Part shown: one piece after another, positions 25,119 through 31,028 of the stretch
Layout: each line of letters begins with the position of its first letter
How positions within the stretch are numbered: position 1 is the first letter of the stretch
Source: a virus
Reading direction: 5' to 3' (one strand)
DNA: 33,856 bases
IMG/VR virus record: IMGVR_UViG_3300020123_000159
Location: 1 to 33,856 of that record
Made by a program: the position numbers and the translations under genes
Notes under the pieces: model-generated
What the model was told of the DNA's origin: nothing
Seen by the model: only the letters and a program-made list of their open reading frames with translations
Database searches by the model: none

Positions 25119-25325
25119 ATGACCACCCGCGAGACAAAGACCTTCGGCGTCTTCCTTCACTCGTCTGGCGAGCAAGGCGGCTACGTCGTACGCACGGCGT
25201 ACGACGGCTGGACACCTGCCCCGTACAACAAGGCGAAGCCGGTCCATAGCGGCTACCGGAGCGAGAAGCTCGCGCAACGGATGGCCGACAAGCTGAACGC
25301 CGACCGCTTCGGGGCGGTGGTCTAG
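25119..25325 (+). CDS. 68-aa hypothetical protein
   Basis: The ATG begins on the base after the previous stop. The product (KTFGVFLHSSGEQGGYVVRT, SGYRSEKLAQRMADKLNADR) looks like a compact alpha/beta domain with an amphipathic C-terminal helix. No family is recognised. The TAG is followed directly by the ATG of the zinc-ribbon gene. Confidence 0.68.
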   Translation: MTTRETKTFGVFLHSSGEQGGYVVRTAYDGWTPAPYNKAKPVHSGYRSEKLAQRMADKLNADRFGAVV

Positions 25326-25499
25326 ATGGCCTCCATCACGATCAACGGCACCACCTTCTACGGTGCGAAGGAGATGCTCTGGCCGGGCGGCGTTCGCTCG
25401 TGCAAGCAGTGCGGTGCGGCCATGAACCCTGTTGAGGCGATGCTCGGGCCGGTATGCGGCAAGTGCTGCAAGGCGAACCACAAGCGCGCAGCTGGCTAG
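25326..25499 (+). CDS. 57-aa zinc-ribbon protein
   Basis: Shorter than usual ORF cut-offs but tightly packed after the previous stop. Two Cys pairs, SCKQCG and VCGKCC, are ~15 residues apart and would hold one zinc. The rest (ITINGTTFYGAKEMLWPGGV) precedes the ribbon and the end is basic (KANHKRAAG). Such ribbons bind nucleic acid or proteins; the target is unknown. Confidence 0.72.
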   Translation: MASITINGTTFYGAKEMLWPGGVRSCKQCGAAMNPVEAMLGPVCGKCCKANHKRAAG

Positions 25500-25509
25500 G
25501 CGGGTTGCG

Positions 25510-25533
25510 GCTCGAGCCTTTCGGGGCTCGGGC
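25510..25533 (+). terminator. Internal hairpin (possible attenuator) in the cassette
   Basis: A 9-bp stem (25510-25518 with 25525-25533, one T-G pair) and loop TTTCGG lie between the third and fourth genes. No T-run follows, so partial termination or mRNA stabilisation is more likely than full termination. The second copy of the 22-bp leader comes right after. Confidence 0.5.
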
Positions 25534-25551
25534 CGGAGCTCACCGCTCCGA

Positions 25552-25573
25552 GTCGAGTCCACTACACGAGGAG
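25552..25573 (+). repeat. 22-bp leader repeat, copy 2
   Basis: Exact copy of the leader at 24879-24900, again ending in gaggag, placed 4 bases before the ATG at 25578. There is no obvious promoter directly upstream of this copy. Confidence 0.85.
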
Positions 25574-25577
25574 AACC

Positions 25578-25919
25578 ATGAGCGACGAGACCTACAACGG
25601 CTGGAAGAACTACCCGACCTGGAACGTGAACCTGTGGCTCTCGAACGACGAGGGCCTGTACGCCACCACGATCGAGATGGTCGTTCGCACGCTCGAAAGC
25701 GAGCAAGAGGCAGAGACCATGGAGACCTGGACACGCCGCCATCCGGAGACTGACCGCTCTGCGGTCGCCGAAGTGTTGAAGGATTGGGTCCGCGATGACC
25801 TCGCGCCGGACCTCGGCGCCTCGTTCGCATCCGACCTTCTCGGCTACGCGCTCGACCAGGTCGACTGGCACGCGATCGCGGACGCGTGGATCGAGTCCGC
25901 AAGCGAAGTGGAGGCCTAA
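25578..25919 (+). CDS. Small acidic phage/plasmid protein with [15 protein letters not shown] motif (113 aa)
   Basis: The N-terminus [20 protein letters not shown] carries an aromatic motif that I know from small acidic proteins of phages and plasmids of uncertain function, often listed near antirestriction or DNA-mimic genes. The rest is acidic helix ([39 protein letters not shown]). Overall strong negative charge fits a DNA-mimic idea, but that is inference. It has its own leader and ribosome site, and is the largest gene of the cassette. Confidence 0.75.
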   Translation: MSDETYNGWKNYPTWNVNLWLSNDEGLYATTIEMVVRTLESEQEAETMETWTRRHPETDRSAVAEVLKDWVRDDLAPDLGASFASDLLGYALDQVDWHAIADAWIESASEVEA

Positions 25920-25922
25920 GCG

Positions 25923-26045
25923 ATGGCCGCTCAGCTCGCTCGATCCAAGTTCGGTCCGCGCATCTGCCCGCATTGCAAGCGTAAGTCGCGCACGACGGCG
26001 GATACCTGCCTCTGGTGCGGCAAGTCGCTGACCGTGAAGGCCTAG
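25923..26045 (+). CDS. 40-aa zinc-ribbon micro-protein
   Basis: The product (MAAQLARSKFGPRICPHCKR, then KSRTTADTCLWCGKSLTVKA) is basic with two Cys pairs, CPHC and CLWC. It is packed between its neighbours: 3 bases after one stop, and its TAG directly before the next ATG. Too short for most gene finders. It may bind RNA, DNA or a host enzyme. Confidence 0.7.
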   Translation: MAAQLARSKFGPRICPHCKRKSRTTADTCLWCGKSLTVKA

Positions 26046-26228
26046 ATGCCCGACTTCGACCTGGTGCGGAGGCGCCGGCGCTCGTACGAACGAGCGCTGG
26101 CCGCCTACCGTCAAGCGATCGTCGCCGAGCTCGACCGTGGCACGTCCTACGTGACGCTCGCACGGGCGCTGGGCGTCTCGCGGCAATCGGTACGCCAACT
26201 GGCTATCCGCGAGCGCTCGAACGCTTAG
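26046..26228 (+). CDS. 60-aa HTH protein
   Basis: Basic helix (LVRRRRRSYERALAAYRQAI) followed by a helix-turn-helix (SYVTLARALGVSRQSVRQLA), the pattern of sigma-70 region 4-like or resolvase-like HTH domains. It is the last gene of the cassette and could regulate it, for example at the inverted element at 24870-24889. No ligand or partner domain is present. Confidence 0.75.
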   Translation: MPDFDLVRRRRRSYERALAAYRQAIVAELDRGTSYVTLARALGVSRQSVRQLAIRERSNA

Positions 26229-26236
26229 AACGCCTC

Positions 26237-26728
26237 TCATGGCCTCACAGCGGCAAGCGACGCTGTGAGGCCTCGCGCGTTCACGGTCCGCGCGTAGTAC
26301 GCCACCGCGTACGCGTCGAGTGCGTCCTGACTCCAGGGCGCGCCGGCACCGCGCAGCTCGTCGACCTTCTCGCCGGCCTGCTCCTTCGACGCGTGCCCCG
26401 ACAGGCCGAGTGCTTTGCGCCAGTCGGCCGGCCGCACGAGCCACAGCTCGACGGTCGCCGGCACGCAGGCGACGACGGCGCCCAGGACGCGGTTGAGCTT
26501 TGCGCTCGTGCCGGGCTGCCCACGGCTCATCGGCTCCTCGATCGCGACCAGGTACACGTCGTCGAACCACGACCATCGCGGCATCACGAGCGGCACTTGC
26601 CGCAAGCGCTCGAGCGCGGACTTGCCGTTGAGGTGCAGATGGTCCCAGGTTGCGTGGTTCGTCGTCTCGTCGAGGCGGACGAGGTCCACGGCGAACGACG
26701 AGAGGTCGCACCCGACGACGCAACTCAT
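26237..26728 (-). CDS. RuvC-like Holliday-junction resolvase (RNase H fold, 163 aa)
   Basis: The ATG overlaps the HNH stop (ATGA). The acidic residues of a RuvC-type active site are visible in order: Asp8 in VVGCDLSS, Glu64/65 in VAIEEPMSRG, and Asp135/Asp138 in SQDALDAYAVAYYA. The domain (GTSAKLNRVLGAVVACVP, RPADWRKALGLSG) follows the RuvC pattern. It would resolve branched DNA in replication and recombination before packaging. Size matches the family. The C-terminal coding end includes the hairpin 26241-26272. Confidence 0.8.
   Translation of the reverse strand: MSCVVGCDLSSFAVDLVRLDETTNHATWDHLHLNGKSALERLRQVPLVMPRWSWFDDVYLVAIEEPMSRGQPGTSAKLNRVLGAVVACVPATVELWLVRPADWRKALGLSGHASKEQAGEKVDELRGAGAPWSQDALDAYAVAYYARTVNARGLTASLAAVRP
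26241..26272. terminator. Bidirectional terminator hairpin
   Basis: A perfect 11-bp stem (GGCCTCACAGC at 26241-26251 with GCTGTGAGGCC at 26262-26272) and a 10-base loop lie where the plus-strand cassette (last stop 26228) meets the minus-strand resolvase (stop 26237). It overlaps the resolvase coding end. There is no clear T-run on either side. Confidence 0.7.
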
Positions 26729-27117
26729 TGTTTGGCGCGCTTGTGCGCGGCTCGAGCGTTTCGCCGATTGCACGCAACACACTTACGACGGCCATCGGGA
26801 TAGACCCGAAGATTGTCACCGGAAAGCGGATGCCCGTACTTGCAGTGAGTTTGGCGAGTGCGCCTAGCGTTTTCGGTTTGCGTGACGGCCTCGAGGTGAA
26901 AAGGGTTGACGCAGTTTGTTACGCGACAGAGGTGGTCGACTTGGAACCCTGCCGGGATGGGACCGACGAAGATCTCGTACGAAACTCTATGGGCGTAGGC
27001 GAACTTGTCGCACCAGACCAGGAACCCATACCCGCGCTTATTTGTGGCGCCATGCCAGAGCCAGCAGCCCGCAGACTGGTCGTCAATGAACTCTAGAAAT
27101 CGCTCCTTCGTGTTCAT
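26725..27117 (-). CDS. HNH endonuclease with C-terminal zinc module (130 aa)
   Basis: The fold matches HNH_3-type homing-like endonucleases: GCWLWHGATNKRGYGFL, AHRVSYEIFVGP with H43, DHLCRVTNCVNPFHLE with D61-H62 and zinc/catalytic C64, C69, N71 and H74. A second zinc module follows (HCKYGHPLSGDN and RKCVACNRRN: C92, H96, C113, C116), ending basic. This arrangement is typical of mobile HNH genes inserted in phages. The ATG at 27117 lies just behind the lysozyme-like gene. Confidence 0.88.
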   Translation of the reverse strand: MNTKERFLEFIDDQSAGCWLWHGATNKRGYGFLVWCDKFAYAHRVSYEIFVGPIPAGFQVDHLCRVTNCVNPFHLEAVTQTENARRTRQTHCKYGHPLSGDNLRVYPDGRRKCVACNRRNARAAHKRAKQ

Positions 27118-27123
27118 GGCCGC

Positions 27124-27431
27124 TCAGCAGCCATCGAACGGGCACCACGCCGAGCAGCCCACGCGCTGCCACAAGAGCCACGCGCGGTAGTCCTGCTCCG
27201 CCTCGGAGGCTGAGCCGGCGTCGCCACGGCCGCCCATCGAGCGCCACGTGCCGCCCTCGAACTGCCACTTGCCGCCGGGGATGTGCACCAATCCGCGTGA
27301 TTCGCGGTAGACGACGCAGCGGACGGTCGAGGACTTGAGCCAGCTCGCCGGCGGGTCCGGCCAGTGGGCAGCCGTCGCGGTGGCGACGGCGAGGGTGAGC
27401 AGGTAGAGCGTGAAGAGGATGGGGGCGACAT
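27124..27431 (-). CDS. Rpf/transglycosylase-like wall hydrolase with apparent frameshift near its start
   Basis: The frame ending with the TGA at 27126-27124 encodes a signal-peptide-like start (ILFTLYLLTLAVATATA) and a small lysozyme-fold domain: CVVYRESRGLVHIPGGKWQF, with probable catalytic Glu in YRES, EGGTWRSMGGRGDAG and WQRVGCSAWCPFDGC. This resembles actinobacterial resuscitation-promoting-factor transglycosylases. It has no usable start in its own frame: a TGA is just upstream. The well-placed ribosome site (AAGGAGAAGGAGAG) points to the ATG at 27431, which is in another frame. One extra base in the CCCCC run after the start would join them. It may be a sequencing error, a true mutation or programmed slippage. 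An exported glycan-cutting enzyme could aid entry, lysis or lysogen fitness. Confidence 0.68.
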
Positions 27432-27599
27432 GGCGGATCTCTCCTTCTCCTTGTCAGGGAACAGGGCCTCGGGGCTCTAGGCCCCGGCGTTCATGCGGGC
27501 AGGAGGCTGCGGCAGCCCCCCGCCCGCGCTGCACGGGCCGCTGCAACACCAGCCCGTGCCCTGGCGGGATGCGTGCCCGCCCAGGCTCCCGCGCTCACG
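27432..27599. other. Non-coding, hairpin-rich gap
   Basis: About 170 bases without a convincing gene. Stems visible: CGGGGC/GCCCCG near 27470-27486 (loop TCTAG), GGCTG/CAGCC near 27505-27517, GCACGGGC (27531-27538)/GCCCGTGC (27552-27559), and GGCGGG (27563-27568)/CCCGCC (27576-27581). It could be an untranslated leader for the lysozyme-like gene, a terminator cluster after the methyltransferase, or a structured RNA. No strong promoter is evident. Confidence 0.5.
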
Positions 27600-27629
27600 G
27601 CCGTTTACACCAGTACGAGTCCGCTAGGC
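27593..27629 (-). repeat. 37-bp direct repeat, copy A (downstream of methyltransferase)
   Basis: This matches copy B (28341-28377) at 34 of 37 positions. It contains gccgtttacaccagt at its centre and begins one base after the methyltransferase stop codon. Confidence 0.85.
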
Positions 27630-28346
27630 TCACCGTGCGTCCTCCCACTGCTGCTGGTCACGCAGTCGTTCCTGACACCACGGATGGGCGCGCTCGTCTT
27701 CGGCACGTAGCGGCTCCTCGCACAGCTCGCAAAGCCGTAGCTCCGGCCGTTTACACCAGTTACCTGAAAGGCTCTCGGCGGGGAGGGTTCGGTTTATCTC
27801 GGCGTCCCGGTACCCGGTGGCCTCCCCGCCAAGTCGGACGCGCCAGCCAAGCGCAGCGCACGCGGCAAGCGTCACGTTCCAGCCGAGGAGCGCCGACGGA
27901 TGCGACGCTGCATGTTGGCGCCGGTTCATTCGCAGCGTCCCGAACTTCACTCGGCCTTGGATGAACACGATCTCGTCGCACGATTCCGCCGCCCGCCGGA
28001 AAATGCGTGTGTCGGTCGCCGCCGGGATCAGCAGGATGACGCGCACACCGATACGGGCGGCGTCGACGCAGTTGTTTACCCACGGCTCACGGGCTTTCCC
28101 GTACGGCGGGTTGCAGAACACAGACGACGCTTGCCACCACGTCAGCGCGAGCCCGTCGTCCTTGGCTGTGTAGAACCGTCGCGCCCGGGTCGGGTTGTCC
28201 GGTTCGGTGCACGGGTCGAGGTCGATACCACCAAGGTCGGACCGGACGCGGTCGAGAACGTAGGCGGGCGTCAGATACCACTGACCCACATGGTCACCTT
28301 CGCGATAGCGGAGCGCGTTGCTGAACCGATGTGCGGCGTCGCTCAC
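27630..28346 (-). CDS. DNA N6-adenine methyltransferase (phage Dam-like) with zinc tail (238 aa)
   Basis: The catalytic pieces of phage adenine methyltransferases are present: QWYLTPAYVLD (residues 22-32), SAM-region GGIDLDPCTEPDN (39-51) and the target-base motif VFCNPPYG (77-83). Such enzymes methylate adenine in short sites, protecting phage DNA from restriction or altering regulation. The C-terminal ~45 residues form a zinc-like CELC...HPWC motif (C206, C209, H221, C224) not usual for this family. The junction to that tail is encoded by a 16-base copy of the flanking repeat (NWCKRP). The start is GTG at 28346, inside repeat copy B, with no normal ribosome site. Confidence 0.85.
   Translation of the reverse strand: MSDAAHRFSNALRYREGDHVGQWYLTPAYVLDRVRSDLGGIDLDPCTEPDNPTRARRFYTAKDDGLALTWWQASSVFCNPPYGKAREPWVNNCVDAARIGVRVILLIPAATDTRIFRRAAESCDEIVFIQGRVKFGTLRMNRRQHAASHPSALLGWNVTLAACAALGWRVRLGGEATGYRDAEINRTLPAESLSGNWCKRPELRLCELCEEPLRAEDERAHPWCQERLRDQQQWEDAR
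27746..27761 (-). repeat. 16-bp core repeat, copy C (inside methyltransferase)
   Basis: gccgtttacaccagtt is identical to the core of copy B and one base from copy A. It lies in frame within the methyltransferase gene, at the border between the catalytic part and the zinc tail. Confidence 0.8.
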
Positions 28347-28377
28347 AGCCGTTTACACCAGTTCGAGTCTGCTAGGC
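28341..28377 (-). repeat. 37-bp direct repeat, copy B (at methyltransferase start)
   Basis: Same orientation as copy A, 748 bases away. It includes the methyltransferase GTG and the bases just upstream. The plus-strand stretch TTCGAGTC resembles a tRNA T-loop, but the stem is imperfect. Confidence 0.85.
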
Positions 28378-28378
28378 G

Positions 28379-28406
28379 CGTCACCCCCGCATTTGCAGGG
28401 GTGACG
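28379..28406. terminator. Hairpin between HNH gene and methyltransferase
   Basis: A 9-bp stem, CGTCACCCC (28379-28387) with GGGGTGACG (28398-28406), has a 10-base loop that can pair further (GC/GC). It overlaps the 10-bp palindrome GTGACGTCAC (28401-28410). It follows the HNH stop at 28414 on the minus strand. Termination is plausible; there is no long T-run. Confidence 0.6.
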
Positions 28407-28413
28407 TCACCAA

Positions 28414-28788
28414 TCACGTGCGCACCTCGTACGTGAGGCGCTGCTCGATCCACGCCTGCCGGTAACGCTTCTGCTCCCACGTCCGCAGCTCCTCGAGGAC
28501 TACGAACAGCCAGCCGGGAGTGCGACTCTTGCGCGCGTTGCATGCCGCGCACGCGAGCACCAGATTGTCGAGACAGTCAGGGCCATTGTTGACGACGTGG
28601 TCAACGTTCATCGCCCGGCTGGTCGTGAACTCACAGCCGCAGTAGAAGCAGCGGAGCCCGTCCCGTTCGGCTAACGCACGAGCAACAGCGTGACGGGAGT
28701 CCCTCTTGTTAGGTGTAAACCCGCTCCCAGAGCCAAGACTCTTCTTACGGAGGTTCGAATCCTCCCGCCCCCACTCAAGGCGATGCAT
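28414..28788 (-). CDS. HNH endonuclease-fold protein whose N-terminus overlaps attP (124 aa)
   Basis: The core is a compact HNH: LRCFYCGCEF, MNVDHVVNNGPDCLDNL and LACAACNARKSRTPG give paired zinc cysteines and the D-H...N signature. The only usable start is the ATG at 28788, inside the integrase 3' end. The first ~25 residues include WGREDSNLR, the well-known antisense reading of a tRNA T-arm, so this N-terminus may not be a real domain. Integration at attP would exchange this stretch for host tRNA sequence. It may act in recombination, packaging or as a mobile gene. Confidence 0.75.
   Translation of the reverse strand: MHRLEWGREDSNLRKKSLGSGSGFTPNKRDSRHAVARALAERDGLRCFYCGCEFTTSRAMNVDHVVNNGPDCLDNLVLACAACNARKSRTPGWLFVVLEELRTWEQKRYRQAWIEQRLTYEVRT
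28711..28773 (+). other. attP core: 3' half of a tRNA-like gene
   Basis: The T-arm is canonical: stem GGAGG (28749-28753), loop TTCGAAT, stem CCTCC (28761-28765), acceptor strand CGCCCCC and discriminator A at 28773; CCA is not encoded. Upstream lie GTGTAAA, like a GUA anticodon loop, CCCGC, like the 3' anticodon stem, and a variable-arm-like AGAG...CTCT. These suggest tRNA-Tyr, but the variable region is longer than usual. The 5' half of a tRNA is absent. Being at the integrase stop, this is the expected attachment site. Confidence 0.8.
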
Positions 28789-29755
28789 CTAACCGTTTCT
28801 CCGCTATTTGCACGATTTCGGCAGGGTCGGTGTTGTCTCCCCAGTCAAGTGTCCTGACGGGTTCCATTCCGGCCTCGCGATTCCGCTTCCGCAGATACAC
28901 CTGGGTGGTCGCCGCGGAGCGGTGCCCGAGCAGGTCCTGCAGGCCAAGCACATCGCCGCCCTGCTCGAGGTAGTAGACCGCGAACGCCGCCCGCAGCGCA
29001 TGCACGTGCGCGTCGATCCCGGCGCGCCACGCCAGGCGCTTGATGATGTTCCAGATCACCCGGTCGTCACGCTCGGGGCGCAAGGTCGGCCCTTCGGAGG
29101 GGACGAGGTAGGCGTCCTTGTCGGGGTAGATCCCGGCGGCGATCGCGGCGTCGATCACGGCGGCGAGCTTCGTCGGCACCGTCTTCCAGATCACCTTGCC
29201 GCCCTTCTCCTTGAACCGCAGCCGCCCGCGCGTCTGGTCGTAGTCCTTCAACCTGAGCCGAGCGACGGCGCGCCGGCGCGGGCCGAGGTAGGCGAGCACG
29301 TTGATCGCGAGCCGCTCGGGCCAGCTCTCGGCCATCTCGAGCAGCGTCCTGACGTCCGCGGTCGAGAGCGTGAGCACGTCGAGGTCTTCGGGCGGGACGC
29401 GCTTCGGGCGCACCATCCTGTCCATCGGGTTCCGCTTGATCTTCTCGGCGAAGTACAGCCACTTGAAAAACGACGAGAGCACGCTGAAGGCGTGCGCCCG
29501 CGTGCCGGGCGCGTGTCGGTTGAAGCGCGTGAAGAACTTGCGGACGTCGTCCTCGGTGACCTGGCCGATGTCTGGGTCGTCGCGGAGCGAGTCGCCGAAC
29601 GGGTTGAGGAGCCGCCGGTAGGAGTCGACCGTGCGGGCGGAGTAGCCGCGGCTCGTGAGGTCGTCCAGGAACAGGTCCGTCGCCCGCGTGACGGGGAGCA
29701 TCTCGCGGACAATGACAGGAAACCCGTCTTCGAGCTCGTACTCCACGGCGCTCAC
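28775..29755 (-). CDS. int: Tyrosine-family integrase (326 aa)
   Basis: The GTG overlaps the nuclease stop (GTGA). An N-terminal SAM-like core-binding domain (RATDLFLDDLTSRGYSARTV, FSVLSSFFKWLYF) is followed by the catalytic domain: Arg in GPRRRAVARLRL (~159-168), Lys in RFKEKGGKVIW, HALR (252-255), LGHRS (276-280) and the nucleophile Tyr287 in TTQVYLRK. It would recombine attP with a host tRNA gene. It is the end of the repressor-led gene chain, and its stop codon is 2 bases from the tRNA-like attP core. Confidence 0.93.
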   Translation of the reverse strand: MSAVEYELEDGFPVIVREMLPVTRATDLFLDDLTSRGYSARTVDSYRRLLNPFGDSLRDDPDIGQVTEDDVRKFFTRFNRHAPGTRAHAFSVLSSFFKWLYFAEKIKRNPMDRMVRPKRVPPEDLDVLTLSTADVRTLLEMAESWPERLAINVLAYLGPRRRAVARLRLKDYDQTRGRLRFKEKGGKVIWKTVPTKLAAVIDAAIAAGIYPDKDAYLVPSEGPTLRPERDDRVIWNIIKRLAWRAGIDAHVHALRAAFAVYYLEQGGDVLGLQDLLGHRSAATTQVYLRKRNREAGMEPVRTLDWGDNTDPAEIVQIAEKRLDASP

Positions 29756-30852
29756 GTCGCCTTCTCCGCACGCGTCAGCTGCTTCTCGAGCCACGCCTTG
29801 TGCGTTCCGAGCTCGCCGGCATGCGAGTCGCGGTTCCCCGCCACGACCTTCGCGATCGCCTCGACGTTCTTCCCGCTCGCCTCTGCGATCGTCAGCAGCG
29901 AGCGCGTCAGGAGCTCGCACTCGCGCTCCAGCACCGACTGGTCCGGCGCCCGGCCGCTCGACGGATCACCGAACGAGAACGGGTCAGGCTTCGGCTCCGA
30001 GCGCTCGCCAGCCCACCAGGCGCACTCCGGGCGGTAGCCGCAGAAGTCGCACGCCCACGGGTGCGTCACGGCCCCCGGCCACGGCTCGTCGGGGCCGTAC
30101 GTGTTCCAGTAGGAGAGGATCCCGAGCGCGACCGTCCGCATCAGCGCCTTCGTCGCGCCGACCGCCGCGAGGTTCCGCGCGAGCGCCAGGTCGGGCGCCT
30201 CGAGCGGCGTGTACACCGCCGGCGTCTTCGACTTCACCGACACATGCCACTCCACCGGCAGCTCCGTCACGGCCTGGTACAGCGAGCCCTGGACGCGCCA
30301 GTCCGGCTTCACCTTCTTCTCCGCCCTGCCCGCGGTCTTCCGTTCGATCACCGTCTGCTCGGTCGTCAGGTCGACGTAGCCGATCACCGGCACCGGCACG
30401 CCCGGGAGCTCGACCGAGAACTTCGTCTCGACCGCCGTCGGCTGGATCCTCGGGGAGACCTGCTGGTGGTAGACACCGACAAGGGTCGCGCCCCTGTCCT
30501 TCATCTCTCCGGGCTTATCGTCGCCCCAGTCGACCTCGCTCTCGCCGCCGTTCCGCTCGACCGCCTGGTCGAACCCTTCCGCGAACGCGAGCTTCACGTC
30601 GCCCTCGCCGATGTCCTCGCCGCTCCTGATCTTCTGCGCGAAGTTCTGCTCGTGCGCGTAGTGGTCGGCGGAGCCCCAGACCAGCGCGCCGGCGGGACGC
30701 TCCTTCCTGCCGAGCACCGCTCTCTGGCGGTACTGCTCGGCACACCTGAGGAATTGGTTCGCCTGGCTCGCGGACAGATGGTCGGGGAGCCCAGCAGGCC
30801 ACGCCGTCGCTTCGTCGTCAGCGACAGGGAGCAGCTCGTCGAGGATGCTCAC
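29752..30852 (-). CDS. RecB/Cas4-like PD-(D/E)XK nuclease with Fe-S cysteines (366 aa)
   Basis: The GTG overlaps the stop of the 59-aa gene. An N-terminal LSASQANQFLRCAEQYR segment (Cys37) is followed by an active site with Asp161 in IGYVDLTTEQ and E170-x-K172 in VIERKTAG, and then Gln188 in VQGSLYQAV. Three C-terminal cysteines, C268, C271 and C277 (CDFCGYRPECAWW), complete the four-cysteine cluster typical of AddB/Cas4-type exonucleases. It would resect double-strand ends for phage recombination. The last ~90 residues are helical and extra. It is placed between a putative annealing protein and the integrase. Confidence 0.85.
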   Translation of the reverse strand: MSILDELLPVADDEATAWPAGLPDHLSASQANQFLRCAEQYRQRAVLGRKERPAGALVWGSADHYAHEQNFAQKIRSGEDIGEGDVKLAFAEGFDQAVERNGGESEVDWGDDKPGEMKDRGATLVGVYHQQVSPRIQPTAVETKFSVELPGVPVPVIGYVDLTTEQTVIERKTAGRAEKKVKPDWRVQGSLYQAVTELPVEWHVSVKSKTPAVYTPLEAPDLALARNLAAVGATKALMRTVALGILSYWNTYGPDEPWPGAVTHPWACDFCGYRPECAWWAGERSEPKPDPFSFGDPSSGRAPDQSVLERECELLTRSLLTIAEASGKNVEAIAKVVAGNRDSHAGELGTHKAWLEKQLTRAEKAT

Positions 30853-31028
30853 GGCTTCCCCTGGTACATCGTCGACGCGACCGCGTCCTTGATCGCCTCG
30901 GCCACGGCGAGGGTCGCCCAGACCTGAGCCACGGCGAGCTCCTGCACCACCGCCTCTCTGACTCGGCCTCGACTGTCGAGCTCGAACGCGCGGTCGAGCG
31001 AGTCGCGTGCCTCGTCGGCGGCGCTCAC
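30849..31028 (-). CDS. 59-aa helical protein
   Basis: Start and stop both overlap neighbours as GTGA, so it is translationally coupled on both sides. The product (VSAADEARDSLDRAFELDSR, EAVVQELAVAQVWATLAVAE) is one or two helices with acidic and hydrophobic faces. No family is known. It may be a partner of the neighbouring nuclease. Confidence 0.65.
   Translation of the reverse strand: MSAADEARDSLDRAFELDSRGRVREAVVQELAVAQVWATLAVAEAIKDAVASTMYQGKP

Noticed and set aside
26229-26236. A long intergenic region after the cassette
   Set aside because: Only 8 bases separate the last cassette stop from the resolvase stop; the terminator hairpin lies in the resolvase coding end.
24747-26819. 690-codon minus-strand open frame
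   Set aside because: It runs antisense to the six-gene cassette, which has a promoter, ribosome sites and recognisable motifs, and also overlaps the resolvase gene in another frame. The translation is low complexity.
27114-27431. The 105-codon frame starting at the ATG 27431 as a real protein
   Set aside because: Its translation is Ser/Arg/Pro-rich without a fold, while the neighbouring frame encodes a clear signal peptide and lysozyme-like domain. Only the start and ribosome site are credited to this frame.
28343-28552. Small minus-strand frame ending DSNWCKRL
   Set aside because: It is another frame of the HNH 3' region and repeat copy B. The DSN-type ending resembles spurious proteins called over tRNA-like sequence.
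28690-28775. A complete tRNA gene
   Set aside because: Only the 3' half is present. The 5' acceptor strand and D-arm cannot be found upstream, so this is an attachment-site fragment.
28808-30037. 409-codon plus-strand open frame
   Set aside because: Antisense to the integrase and nuclease, both of which have clear active sites on the other strand.
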